Shown in pieces: positions 35,040-42,027 of a stretch of DNA of 64,000 bases; the stretch's first letter is position 1; each line of letters begins with the position of its first letter. The stretch covers positions 621,634-685,633 of the forward strand of contig JACRPS010000003.1 of NCBI GenBank assembly GCA_016223085.1, in the 5' to 3' direction. The notes beneath the pieces were generated by a model. The model saw only the letters and a list, made by a program, of their open reading frames with translations. It did not search any database and was not told where the DNA came from. A program made the position numbers and the translations under genes. Origin of the DNA: Chloroflexota bacterium. GTDB lineage: Bacteria > Chloroflexota > Anaerolineae > Aggregatilineales > Phototrophicaceae.

Positions 35040-36290
35040 ATGCAAGACAAAATCACCCTGCTCGACAACAAACGAATCATCCTCGGCGTGACCGGCAGCA
35101 TTGCCGCGTACAAGGCCGTTGACCTCGCCAGCAAGCTGACGCAGGCCGGCGCGCTGGTGGACGTGATGATGACCGATGCCGCGCAGCAGTTCGTCACGCC
35201 GCTGGCGTTCCAGTCTGTCACCGGACGTGCAGTATATACCTCCATGTGGCAGACCGACAGCAGCGGTGGCCTGCCCACCCACATCGCTCACATCGGGTTG
35301 GGCGAAGGCGCGGACGTGCTGGTGATCGCGCCCTGCACCGCCAACACGCTGGCGAAGATCGCGCATGGGCTGGCCGACGATCTGTTGAGCGTCACGGCGC
35401 TGGCGGCGCGCTGCCCGCTGGTGATCGCCCCGGCGATGGACGGCGGCATGTACGGCAGCGAAGTCACCGAGTTTAACATTCGTATCCTCAAGGGGCGCGG
35501 CGTGATGGTGATCGAGCCGGACGAAGGCCGCTTTGCTTCGGGACTCGTCGGCAAAGGCCGCCTGCCGGAAACGCCTGCGCTGATCGGCCATATCCGCCGG
35601 ATGCTGGGGCGCGACGGTGCGCTGCGCGGCAAAAACATCGTCGTGACGGCGGGCGGCACGCGCGAAGCGATTGACCCGGTACGTTACATCTCCAACCGTT
35701 CCAGCGGCAAGCAGGGGTATGCGCTGGCACAGGCGGCGCTGGACGCCGGCGCGAAGAACGTAACGCTTATCAGCGCCGCGCAGCACTTGCCCGCCCCGGT
35801 CGGCGCGACCGTTGTGCCGGTCAACAGCGCGGCGGAGATGCTGTACGCGGTGCTGGAACACACGCCCAACGCCGACGCCTTGCTGATGGCCGCCGCCGTC
35901 GCCGATTTCACGCCGGAACATGTCGCCACGCAGAAGATCAAAAAGAAAGACGATTCATCCGACGCGCCGACGCTGGCGCTGACCCGCACGCCGGACATTC
36001 TGCTGGTCGTCAAAAAGCGCCGCGAGGACACCGGCTTCCCGCGTGTTGTGGTCGGCTTCGCGGCGGAAAGCGAGGATTTGCTCCACAATGCCCGCGCCAA
36101 GCTGGAGCGCAAGGGGCTTGATCTGCTGGTCGCCAACGACATTACTGCCAGCGACGCCGGCTTCGAGGTGGATACCAACCGCGTGGTCATTCTGGACACA
36201 AACGGCGGGCAGGAAACGCTTGGCCTGTTGAGCAAGGCCGCCGTTGCCGAAGCGATCATCGGTCGCGTGGCAGAAGTATTACGCCGTTGA
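35040..36290 (+). CDS. coaBC: Bifunctional phosphopantothenoylcysteine decarboxylase / phosphopantothenate-cysteine ligase
   Basis: 416 residues. The CoaC half (1-~190) has the flavin-binding GVTGSIAAYKAVDL, the catalytic His in HIAHIGLGEGADVLVIAPCTANTLAKIAHGLADDLL, and an APAMDGGMY loop where most CoaC read APAMNxxM. The CoaB half (from ~200) starts KNIVVTAGGTREAIDPVRYISNRSSGKQGYALA and includes AAAVADF and VGFAAESED. It makes phosphopantetheine, a coenzyme A precursor. The Asn-to-Asp change in the loop is worth noting since that Asn contacts the substrate. Confidence 0.95.
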   Translation: MQDKITLLDNKRIILGVTGSIAAYKAVDLASKLTQAGALVDVMMTDAAQQFVTPLAFQSVTGRAVYTSMWQTDSSGGLPTHIAHIGLGEGADVLVIAPCTANTLAKIAHGLADDLLSVTALAARCPLVIAPAMDGGMYGSEVTEFNIRILKGRGVMVIEPDEGRFASGLVGKGRLPETPALIGHIRRMLGRDGALRGKNIVVTAGGTREAIDPVRYISNRSSGKQGYALAQAALDAGAKNVTLISAAQHLPAPVGATVVPVNSAAEMLYAVLEHTPNADALLMAAAVADFTPEHVATQKIKKKDDSSDAPTLALTRTPDILLVVKKRREDTGFPRVVVGFAAESEDLLHNARAKLERKGLDLLVANDITASDAGFEVDTNRVVILDTNGGQETLGLLSKAAVAEAIIGRVAEVLRR

Positions 36291-36336
36291 GCAGTTCCGT
36301 AACCTGCTTTTAACCAGTTTTTTGCAGGTTTGTCAA

Positions 36337-36365
36337 TTGTCCGGGCTGGTAATTGCCACTATAAT
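36337..36365 (+). promoter_or_regulatory. Promoter TTGTCC-N17-TATAAT
   Basis: -35 TTGTCC (36337-36342, 4 of 6 consensus), 17-base spacer, perfect -10 TATAAT (36360-36365), 57 bases upstream of the next start. This is the best sigma-70-type promoter found in the window. Confidence 0.7.
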
Positions 36366-36422
36366 GACAATTGTCTGTTTGTATTCCCTGACCTGTCTTA
36401 CGCAAGAAGGAGAAACCACTTC

Positions 36423-37496
36423 ATGAAGTCACGTCTTTGGGCGCTTGTGCTGGTTTTTGTCTTGGTCGTGGGCATGATCTCGACCGTTTCCGCGCAGGAA
36501 ATGGATCCCTGTCTTGGCCTGTCTTCGGATGACTGCGCCATTCTCCAGGCGGCAGATACCGCTACCCTCAACTCCTTTACGGCGAGCTTCGACTTTAACC
36601 TGCAACTGACGGGTCTGGGCACATTGAGCGCGATGATGGGCAGCGCCGATGAGGGCGCTCCTGAGTCGATCACCATCACAGCCAACGCCAGCAACAGCCC
36701 GATTGTGATGAACCCGGACGCTGCCGACCCCAGTTCTGCGCTGGCAATGGCGATGGATGTGAACGGCAGCATCAGCGGCCTGGGCGAAGGCACGGATACA
36801 TCGGGCACGTTCAGCTTTGTGATTGTTGACGGCGTGTTTTATGCCAAGGACCCGGAAACCGGCCAGTGGCATGGCATGACGCTGGAAGACGCGGCGGCGG
36901 AACTAGGCGGCGCTGGCCTGCCGGTGGACCCCTCGTCGCTGCTTCAGGGTGACATGAGCAGCATGGGCGCGGCCACCGACCCGGCGGCGGCGCTGGCGGA
37001 AGCCGGTCTGGCCCCCGAAGACGTGGAAGCCCTGATGAATGTCGAAGGTTTCCTGGGACAGCAGCGCGTAGCCGACACGGAACTGCACGGACAGCCGATG
37101 GCTACTTTTGAATCGACCGTAGACATTTCCGCCCTGCTGGCGTCGTCGGAATTCCAGAATATTCTGATGAAGGCGTCGCAGTCCAGTGACAACCCGGACG
37201 CGGCGCAGGTCGCCCAGATCGGCATGATGCTACCGATGCTGGTGAAGGAAGCCAATGTCAAGCTGACCCGTTGGATTGGCGTGAACGACCAACTGCCGCA
37301 CCGCATGATGCTGGATGTCAACGCAACGCTCGACATCGGCGCGATGATGGGCGCCGCGGGTGGCAGCGATGCTCCACAGATGGAGCCGGTGGTGTTTAAG
37401 ATGACGCTGGACATCGAACTTGACCAGCACAACGCGACGACCGCGCCGGTTGCGCCCGAAGGCGCGATCATGGAAACGCCGGAAGCCAGCGGCTAA
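36423..37496 (+). CDS. Secreted protein, LppX/LprG-like in outline
   Basis: 357 residues. A signal peptide (MKSRLWALVLVFVLVVGMISTVSAQ) precedes a mature part with the pattern SFTASFDFNLQLTG..., VDGVFYAKDPETGQWHGMTLEDAAAEL, ...VKLTRWIGVNDQLPHRMMLDVNATLDIGAMMG. This outline (half-barrel beta sheet with 'x-W-x-x-M-x-L') recalls lipid-carrying LppX/LprG-type proteins, but no lipobox is present. AAGGAG lies 12 bases before the ATG, and a strong promoter lies upstream. Function not assigned. Confidence 0.65.
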   Translation: MKSRLWALVLVFVLVVGMISTVSAQEMDPCLGLSSDDCAILQAADTATLNSFTASFDFNLQLTGLGTLSAMMGSADEGAPESITITANASNSPIVMNPDAADPSSALAMAMDVNGSISGLGEGTDTSGTFSFVIVDGVFYAKDPETGQWHGMTLEDAAAELGGAGLPVDPSSLLQGDMSSMGAATDPAAALAEAGLAPEDVEALMNVEGFLGQQRVADTELHGQPMATFESTVDISALLASSEFQNILMKASQSSDNPDAAQVAQIGMMLPMLVKEANVKLTRWIGVNDQLPHRMMLDVNATLDIGAMMGAAGGSDAPQMEPVVFKMTLDIELDQHNATTAPVAPEGAIMETPEASG

Positions 37497-37522
37497 AGTG
37501 CCCGCAGTCACAACAAACAGGT

Positions 37523-37547
37523 GTAGGGGCGCACCGCCGTGCGCCCT
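37523..37547. repeat. GTAGGG-type palindrome, GGGGCGCACCG subfamily
   Basis: GTAGGGGCGCAC and GTGCGCCCTGC pair, with the right end decayed. Confidence 0.75.
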
Positions 37548-37566
37548 GCAACTCTGTTTAACCCTG

Positions 37567-37593
37567 GAGGGGCACGGCATGCCGTGCCCCTAC
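37567..37593. repeat. GTAGGG-type palindrome, GGGGCACGGCATGCCGTGCCCC subfamily
   Basis: Perfect GGGGCACGGCATGCCGTGCCCC palindrome; the left end reads GGAGG instead of GTAGG. It follows another copy by 20 bases. Confidence 0.8.
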
Positions 37594-37654
37594 CCGTTTC
37601 TATCCCATAGCATCCGTAGGGCAAGCGTCGCTGTACTTCGTTTTTTGTCTCCGT

Positions 37655-37660
37655 TATAAT
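37655..37660 (+). promoter_or_regulatory. -10 promoter element TATAAT
   Basis: TATAAT overlaps the first possible ATG of the next frame (37659), which argues that translation starts downstream at 37716. Confidence 0.5.
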
Positions 37661-37715
37661 GCCTCACTGGTTTACTGTTCTCATGGGAGAACGCCGCACA
37701 GTTTCGGAGTCAGGC

Positions 37716-38816
37716 ATGGTTTCACTGGACGATACGCAGCCGCGCCCGGCGGTCACAATTGACCCGTATGAAGATGATCTGCCCGCCGGGGGGCCGGGCT
37801 GCACGATCTGGGCGATCATCGGTGTGGTCATCGTTGGCTTCGCAGTGGTGATTATCGCGCTGGCGGCGCTGGCAGGCTGGACTTCCGGCCAGCGCGTGGC
37901 CCAGATGAACGCGACCGCCACCCAGAACGCGGCCATCAGCGAACAGATTAACCGCATACCGGCGGACATCGCCAGTGGCAATACGATTGTCCTCCATGCC
38001 CGCCTCAACTATCTCCTGACCATAACTCCCGGCGTGTCCGGCCTTGACGGTTTCGTGCAGACGGCGACCGCCGTATATCTCAACAGCCAGCCAACCACCA
38101 CGCCCACCCCCACCATCACCCCCACTGCCAGTCCGACCCAGTCCGCGCCGCTGCCACTGCCGGAAACGACGGCGGCGGTCAGCGGTCCGGGCAGTTCGTT
38201 TGATCTGGCCGCGCTGCTGGTCGAAGCGCAGCAGGCCGTGTCGCTCAACGAGTGGGACCGCGCGATTGAAACGCTGGACGTGATTCTGGCGGCGGACAGC
38301 AGCTTCGAGGCCGCAACCGTGCGCCGGCTGATGCTTCAGGCGCTTACCAGCAAGGCGCTGACGCTGTACCGGGGTGGCGATGTTGGTGATCTAGCCGAAG
38401 CCAACGTGCTGGCCGACCGCGCCGAGCAGTTTGGCGACATCGGCGAACTGAACTACGAACGGTATATCGCCACGCTGTACCTCGACGCGCTGAATACCGT
38501 CGGCGCGAATTACCCGGCGGCGATTCAGGCGTTAAGCAAACTCTACCGCGAAACGCCCAATTACCGGGACGTGACGCAGTTGCTGTTTAACCAGTACGTC
38601 GCTTACGGTGATGCCTGGGTAGCGCAGGGTGAATTCTGCCCGGCCATCGGGCCGTACCAGTCAGCCCTGACGATCCTCTCCAGCGGTGAAGTCAGCGCCA
38701 AACTGACCAACGCCGAAACGATGTGTTCGCAGGCCACACCGCTGCCCGGAATTGACACCACACTCACGCCAGGAACGCCGCAGCCGGTCGCGCCGGTGGG
38801 TCAGGTAGGAGGTTGA
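37716..38816 (+). CDS. Membrane-anchored protein with Thr-Pro linker and TPR-like tail
   Basis: 366 residues from the ATG at 37716, which has GGAG 6 bases upstream; earlier in-frame ATGs at 37659 and 37683 lack a ribosome site, and the first overlaps a -10 element. A membrane segment at about 31-53 (CTIWAIIGVVIVGFAVVIIALAALAG) leads to an extracytoplasmic ~75-residue part, a TPTPTITPTASPTQS linker and a TPR-like helical region (AALLVEAQQAVSLNEWDRAIETLDVILAADSSFEAATVRRLM...). Probably a cell-surface adaptor. Confidence 0.75.
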   Translation: MVSLDDTQPRPAVTIDPYEDDLPAGGPGCTIWAIIGVVIVGFAVVIIALAALAGWTSGQRVAQMNATATQNAAISEQINRIPADIASGNTIVLHARLNYLLTITPGVSGLDGFVQTATAVYLNSQPTTTPTPTITPTASPTQSAPLPLPETTAAVSGPGSSFDLAALLVEAQQAVSLNEWDRAIETLDVILAADSSFEAATVRRLMLQALTSKALTLYRGGDVGDLAEANVLADRAEQFGDIGELNYERYIATLYLDALNTVGANYPAAIQALSKLYRETPNYRDVTQLLFNQYVAYGDAWVAQGEFCPAIGPYQSALTILSSGEVSAKLTNAETMCSQATPLPGIDTTLTPGTPQPVAPVGQVGG

Positions 38817-38861
38817 TGCCCTCTCATTTTTTACTCATCTGCATCTAACGCAGGCTTTACA

Positions 38862-39064
38862 TGCCTAAATTACGCTTACTGCCAAGCAAATCTGGAATAT
38901 GGGTTGTGCTCATTCCTCCGAAGTGGTGCGAGTTGTGTTGGAAGAAATCCAGATTTGCGGGCAAGCCGGATTTGGAGATTGGCGTCACCTAGTCCATAGG
39001 CAAGCCCTTCCCTCTATAGACCGCCTGGCTGTGTCCCCCCTCACACCAGGCGGTTTGGGTTTTA
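38862..39064 (+). ncRNA. Structured small RNA candidate (6S-like in shape)
   Basis: Nested pairs are visible: TGCCTA (38862-38867) with TAGGCA (38997-39002), GCCAA (38881-38885) with TTGGC (38979-38983), and an 11-bp perfect stem GCAAATCTGGA (38886-38896) with TCCAGATTTGC (38948-38958). The 5' arm CAAATCTGG can alternatively pair with CCGGATTTG (38966-38974). A terminator hairpin with T-rich tail follows. Size and a long rod with internal loops recall 6S RNA, but no sequence signature was recognised and the family is unproven. Confidence 0.4.
39020..39064 (+). terminator. Hairpin terminator after the structured RNA
   Basis: ACCGCCTGG (39020-39028) and CCAGGCGGT (39046-39054) pair perfectly, followed by TTTGGGTTTT. 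Confidence 0.65.
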
Positions 39065-39103
39065 TAGCCCCAAACGTTATACTCAATTGAAAAGCGGTCC
39101 ATT

Positions 39104-39132
39104 GTGGGGACATGGCGGCGTCATGTCCCTAC
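39104..39132. repeat. GTGGGG-type palindrome, GGGACATGGCGG subfamily
   Basis: GGGGACATGGC pairs with GTCATGTCCCT with a wobble; first G of the arm changed. Confidence 0.7.
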
Positions 39133-39151
39133 CGATATTTGGTTATAAAAT

Positions 39152-39179
39152 GTAGGCACACGGCATGCCGTGTCCCTAC
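39152..39179. repeat. GTAGGG-type palindrome, GGCACACGGCATGCCGTGTCC subfamily
   Basis: ACACGGCATGCCGTGT is a perfect palindrome within GTAGGC...CCCTAC. It ends 29 bases before the next start codon, overlapping the region upstream of the ribosome site. Confidence 0.8.
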
Positions 39180-39208
39180 GATGATTCGCGTAACAGGGAG
39201 ATAACGTT

Positions 39209-39667
39209 ATGACCGACTCCATCGTTTCTGCCGGGCAGTCCACCGGCATCCGGGTGATTGACAGCCTCAGCGCGCATGAATTTGCCGTTGAACTCGACGG
39301 CGAAAAAGTCAGCGGGGTTCTGCGAATCAGCGGCTTTTATTCGTTTAAACTCGACGTGCGCACCACTACTACCCTCAAGGCGGTGCAGGAGCCGTTTAAG
39401 CTGGTGAAGATGGTGCAGCGCGACCCCAACACGCCATTTAACCGCTGGATTCGGGAGTCGGTCAGCGCGAAGGCGGACATCGTTCGTCCCAAACGTACAC
39501 TGGCGATCATCGCTGTTGACGACGGTGTGGAAATCCGCCGCTGGACGCTGCATGGCGCATGGATTGCCGAAATCGGCTATTCTGACTTTAACACCGGCCT
39601 GGCTGATCTGGTGGAAGAATCGCTGACCATCCGCTTTGACGACATCGAAGAAACATGGGCGTCGTAG
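39209..39667 (+). CDS. Phage tail tube-like protein (gp19/contractile injection type), orphan
   Basis: 152 residues, AGGGAG 7 bases before the ATG. The outline fits the 'conserved phage tail region' family: FAVELDGEKVSGVLRISGFYSFKLDV near the N terminus, a middle FNRWIRESVSAKADIVRPKRTLAIIAVDDGVEIRRWTLHGAWIAEIGYSDFN segment with the RRW-x-x-x-x-AW motif, and a C-terminal LVEESLTIRFDDIEETW. Such proteins form the tube or its cap in tails and extracellular injection systems. No sheath, baseplate, spike or AAA+ loader gene is in the window, so it is solitary here. Confidence 0.8.
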   Translation: MTDSIVSAGQSTGIRVIDSLSAHEFAVELDGEKVSGVLRISGFYSFKLDVRTTTTLKAVQEPFKLVKMVQRDPNTPFNRWIRESVSAKADIVRPKRTLAIIAVDDGVEIRRWTLHGAWIAEIGYSDFNTGLADLVEESLTIRFDDIEETWAS

Positions 39668-39748
39668 GGTAGTTGTCAGTTATCAGTTAGTCAGTTGTCC
39701 GTTCATTCCTTGAACGTCGGGCAACGCCCGAATTCGTAAACCGTTTTT

Positions 39749-39777
39749 GTAGGGGCGACTCTATGTGGTCGCCCCTG
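39749..39777. repeat. GTAGGG-type palindrome, GGGGCGACTCTATGTGGTCGCCCC variant
   Basis: GTAGGGGCGAC pairs with GTCGCCCCTGC; the final TAC is TGC. Confidence 0.75.
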
Positions 39778-39818
39778 CCCTGTAATCAGATGTTTATTAA
39801 CCGTCCTTCATTCCAACT

Positions 39819-39847
39819 GTAGGGGAGGGTCTAGGACCCTCCCCTAC
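39819..39847. repeat. GTAGGG-type palindrome, GGGGAGGGTC subfamily
   Basis: Perfect GTAGGGGAGGGTCC-type arms around TAG. It ends 11 bases before the glycosyltransferase ATG, exactly where a ribosome site would be expected and none is seen. Confidence 0.85.
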
Positions 39848-39858
39848 ATCATCAGTCT

Positions 39859-41724
39859 ATGATCTTCAAACGGTATTCGCCCGCGTTTTTCCTGCCCCTG
39901 GCGGTGCTGCTGCTGGCTGCCGGGTTGTATATCATTGGCACCAACCGCGTCAGCTTCTGGGAAGACGAAAGCTGGATGGCCTCTGCCGTGCGCGGCGACC
40001 TGCCCCATGTCTGGACATTTGCCACCGAACGCGGCGTGCATCCGCCGCTGTATTTCCTGCTCGGCTGGCTGTATACCCGCTTCGCCGGCGACAGCGAAAT
40101 CGCGCTGCGCTGGCTGGCCGGGCTGTGCGCGGTCCTCGGCGTTGCCTTCACCTATCGCCTGGGTGCGGACTGGTACGGGCGACGCGCCGGGTTATACGCC
40201 GCGTTGCTGGCAGCGGGGTCACTGTTCCTGATCTACTTTGGACGGCTGGCACGGCATTACACCCTGTTTTTTGCGCTGGCGGCGGCGCTGGTGTGGGCTT
40301 ACGAACGGTGGGTAAACTCCTATCCCCTACCCGTCCCCCGTACACACGGGAAGGGAGAACGTGAACCACAACCGGCATTTCTCCCTCTCTCCGTATACAG
40401 GGAAGGGGTCAGGGGGAGGGGTTGGCTGCTCACCATCACCCTGCTGCACGCGGCGCTGCTGTACACCCACTATTTCGGTGTGTGGATGGCCGCCGTGCTG
40501 GGGCTGCACGGCCTGCTCACGCTGCGGCAGCGCGACTTTTTGTGGTTGTGCACCGCGCTGGCGCTTGGCGGCCTGCTGTTCCTGCCCTGGCTGCCCTCGC
40601 TGCTCGACCAACTGCATCGGGGCGGCGGCGGCCTTGGTTATGCCACGCGCGGCGCGGATTATGCGATACGCGCCTATCTCGACCGCACCTTCAATGGCGA
40701 TTATCTGCTGGGCTTCACGCTGGCGGTTTTGGGCGTGGCGGCCACCTGGCGCTGGCGGCGCTTCCGCGCCGGGCTGCTGCTCCTGCTGTGGCTGACCGTG
40801 CCGCTGGCGTTAAGCCTGCTGCTGAACGCCCGCTTTACCTGGTTTATCGAACGCAACATGATCTTCACGCTGGCCGGCGCTTACGTGCTGCTGGGCGCGG
40901 GGCTGGCGTGGATTAGCCGCTATTCGGTCGGGCGCTGGGTCGCGCCGGTGGCGGCGCTGGTGTTTGTTACGCTCGGCCTTGTCCAGTATCCCGTTTACTG
41001 GCCGTTTGTCACGGCGGACTGGCGCAGCCTGGGCGGGGCGATGGCAGCCTACACGCGCCCGGATGACACCATCGTGATTCGCGGCGAAATCTACAGCCTG
41101 GATTATTATCTGCGGCGGTATCTGGGACAGTCGCCCCGCTACCTCCGCTTTGACGACTGGCTAGCACATGACACTCCCGCGCCGGCGCGGCTATGGCTGG
41201 TAGATGGCGAATGGGCCGTGCGCGACGAGGCGAAAGCGGTTCTGCCACCGGACGCGGTGCAAACGCGGCAGATCGTGCTTGGCCCGCTGGTGGCCGAGAT
41301 GTACCAGCGCGCCCCTGCCGAACCGCTGGTTACGTTTGGCGGGCAAATCGCGTTAGGCGATTCCGGCTTACCGCAGATCATCGAAGCTGCGCCGGGGGCA
41401 ACGCTGAACCTCGATTTGTGGTGGCGCGCCGTTCGACCGCCGGACGCCGATTACTCGGTTGGCGTGTACCTTGTCGCGCCAGATGGCCGCGTGCTGGCGC
41501 AGCAGGACGGCGGCTTCGACCAGGGGCGCGTCCCGGCCCTGCTGCTGCCTGCCGACCGCTGGACGCCGGACGCCCGGGCGCTCACCCTTCCCGCCGTCCT
41601 GCCTGCCGGCGATTACCCCCTCACCGTGACCGTCTATGACTGGCAGACCGGCGAGCGTCTGCCGCCGGATGCCGACGCCCGTGACGACGATGCCTATCCG
41701 CTGGCTGTCGTGCGCGTCGGCTGA
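39859..41724 (+). CDS. GT39/ArnT-like polytopic glycosyltransferase with in-frame repeat insertion
   Basis: 621 residues, about ten to twelve membrane helices in the first 400. The family's extracytoplasmic loop is present: NRVSFWEDESWMASAVRGDLPHVW (catalytic acidic pair) and TERGVHPPLYFLLGWLY. The C-terminal ~230 residues are a soluble beta-rich domain (PQIIEAAPGATLNLDLWWRAVRPPDADYSVGVYLV...). It would move a sugar from a polyprenyl-phosphate carrier on the outer face. Residues about 154-188 (SYPLPVPRTHGKGEREPQPAF..GVRGRG) are encoded by a palindromic repeat inserted between two membrane helices without breaking the frame. Confidence 0.85.
   Translation: MIFKRYSPAFFLPLAVLLLAAGLYIIGTNRVSFWEDESWMASAVRGDLPHVWTFATERGVHPPLYFLLGWLYTRFAGDSEIALRWLAGLCAVLGVAFTYRLGADWYGRRAGLYAALLAAGSLFLIYFGRLARHYTLFFALAAALVWAYERWVNSYPLPVPRTHGKGEREPQPAFLPLSVYREGVRGRGWLLTITLLHAALLYTHYFGVWMAAVLGLHGLLTLRQRDFLWLCTALALGGLLFLPWLPSLLDQLHRGGGGLGYATRGADYAIRAYLDRTFNGDYLLGFTLAVLGVAATWRWRRFRAGLLLLLWLTVPLALSLLLNARFTWFIERNMIFTLAGAYVLLGAGLAWISRYSVGRWVAPVAALVFVTLGLVQYPVYWPFVTADWRSLGGAMAAYTRPDDTIVIRGEIYSLDYYLRRYLGQSPRYLRFDDWLAHDTPAPARLWLVDGEWAVRDEAKAVLPPDAVQTRQIVLGPLVAEMYQRAPAEPLVTFGGQIALGDSGLPQIIEAAPGATLNLDLWWRAVRPPDADYSVGVYLVAPDGRVLAQQDGGFDQGRVPALLLPADRWTPDARALTLPAVLPAGDYPLTVTVYDWQTGERLPPDADARDDDAYPLAVVRVG
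40320..40423. repeat. Inverted repeat element inserted in frame within the glycosyltransferase gene
   Basis: The left half (TCCCCTACCCGTCCCCCGT..GGGAAGGGAGAA) and the right half (TTCTCCCTCTCTCCGTATACAG..AGGGGGAGGGG) are imperfect inverted copies. Composition (runs of C then G) differs sharply from the surrounding coding DNA. Confidence 0.75.
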
Positions 41725-41833
41725 CCCTTCCCGCGTATCCGTAGGAGCGCAGCGTGCCGCGATCATTCCCGCAGAAACTAAATTTCAGGTCAAATATCAC
41801 CAGAGTTTCGAGCGCATTTTTTGGGCAGAAACG

Positions 41834-41839
41834 TATAAA
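41834..41839 (+). promoter_or_regulatory. -10-like element TATAAA before a small ORF
   Basis: TATAAA lies 48 bases upstream of the 46-codon ORF. No clear -35. Confidence 0.3.
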
Positions 41840-41886
41840 ATGAGAGGCAGGCTGACGCGGAAACCAACCAGTCAGGAGCAAACACC

Positions 41887-42027
41887 ATGTTTTTTGTGAA
41901 CGGCGTGTGGGATGCCGCCATGCGGCGCCGACTGACCGGGTACGCCGGGCTTTTCGCGCTGTTTATGCTGGCGTATCTCGGCGCACAGGCCAGCGGCAGC
42001 CCGTTTTTTATCCGCCTGGTGTTTTAG
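41887..42027 (+). CDS. Small membrane protein (46 aa)
   Basis: Starts MFFVNGVWDAAMRRRLTGYAG, then one membrane segment (LFALFMLAYLGAQ) and a short tail ending FFIRLVF. AGGAG lies 8 bases before the ATG and a TATAAA further upstream. It overlaps the 3' end of the convergent histidine kinase gene by 20 bases. Short length limits certainty, but the amphipathic start, membrane helix and ribosome site together favour a real gene. Confidence 0.5.
   Translation: MFFVNGVWDAAMRRRLTGYAGLFALFMLAYLGAQASGSPFFIRLVF

Larger units (their letters stand above)
38817..39208. other. Intergenic region with structured RNA candidate and two palindromes
   Basis: 392 bases. It holds the structured segment 38862-39002, a terminator hairpin and palindromes at 39104-39132 and 39152-39179. 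A short frame at 38899-39090 covers the structured part but has no ribosome site and is not called. Confidence 0.5.

Noticed and set aside
37659..37715. Upstream starts for the membrane TPR-like gene
   Set aside because: The first ATG overlaps a TATAAT element, and neither has a ribosome site; 37716 does.
38899..39090. 63-codon frame within the structured RNA candidate
   Set aside because: No ribosome site and it crosses the terminator hairpin; the structural reading explains the segment better.
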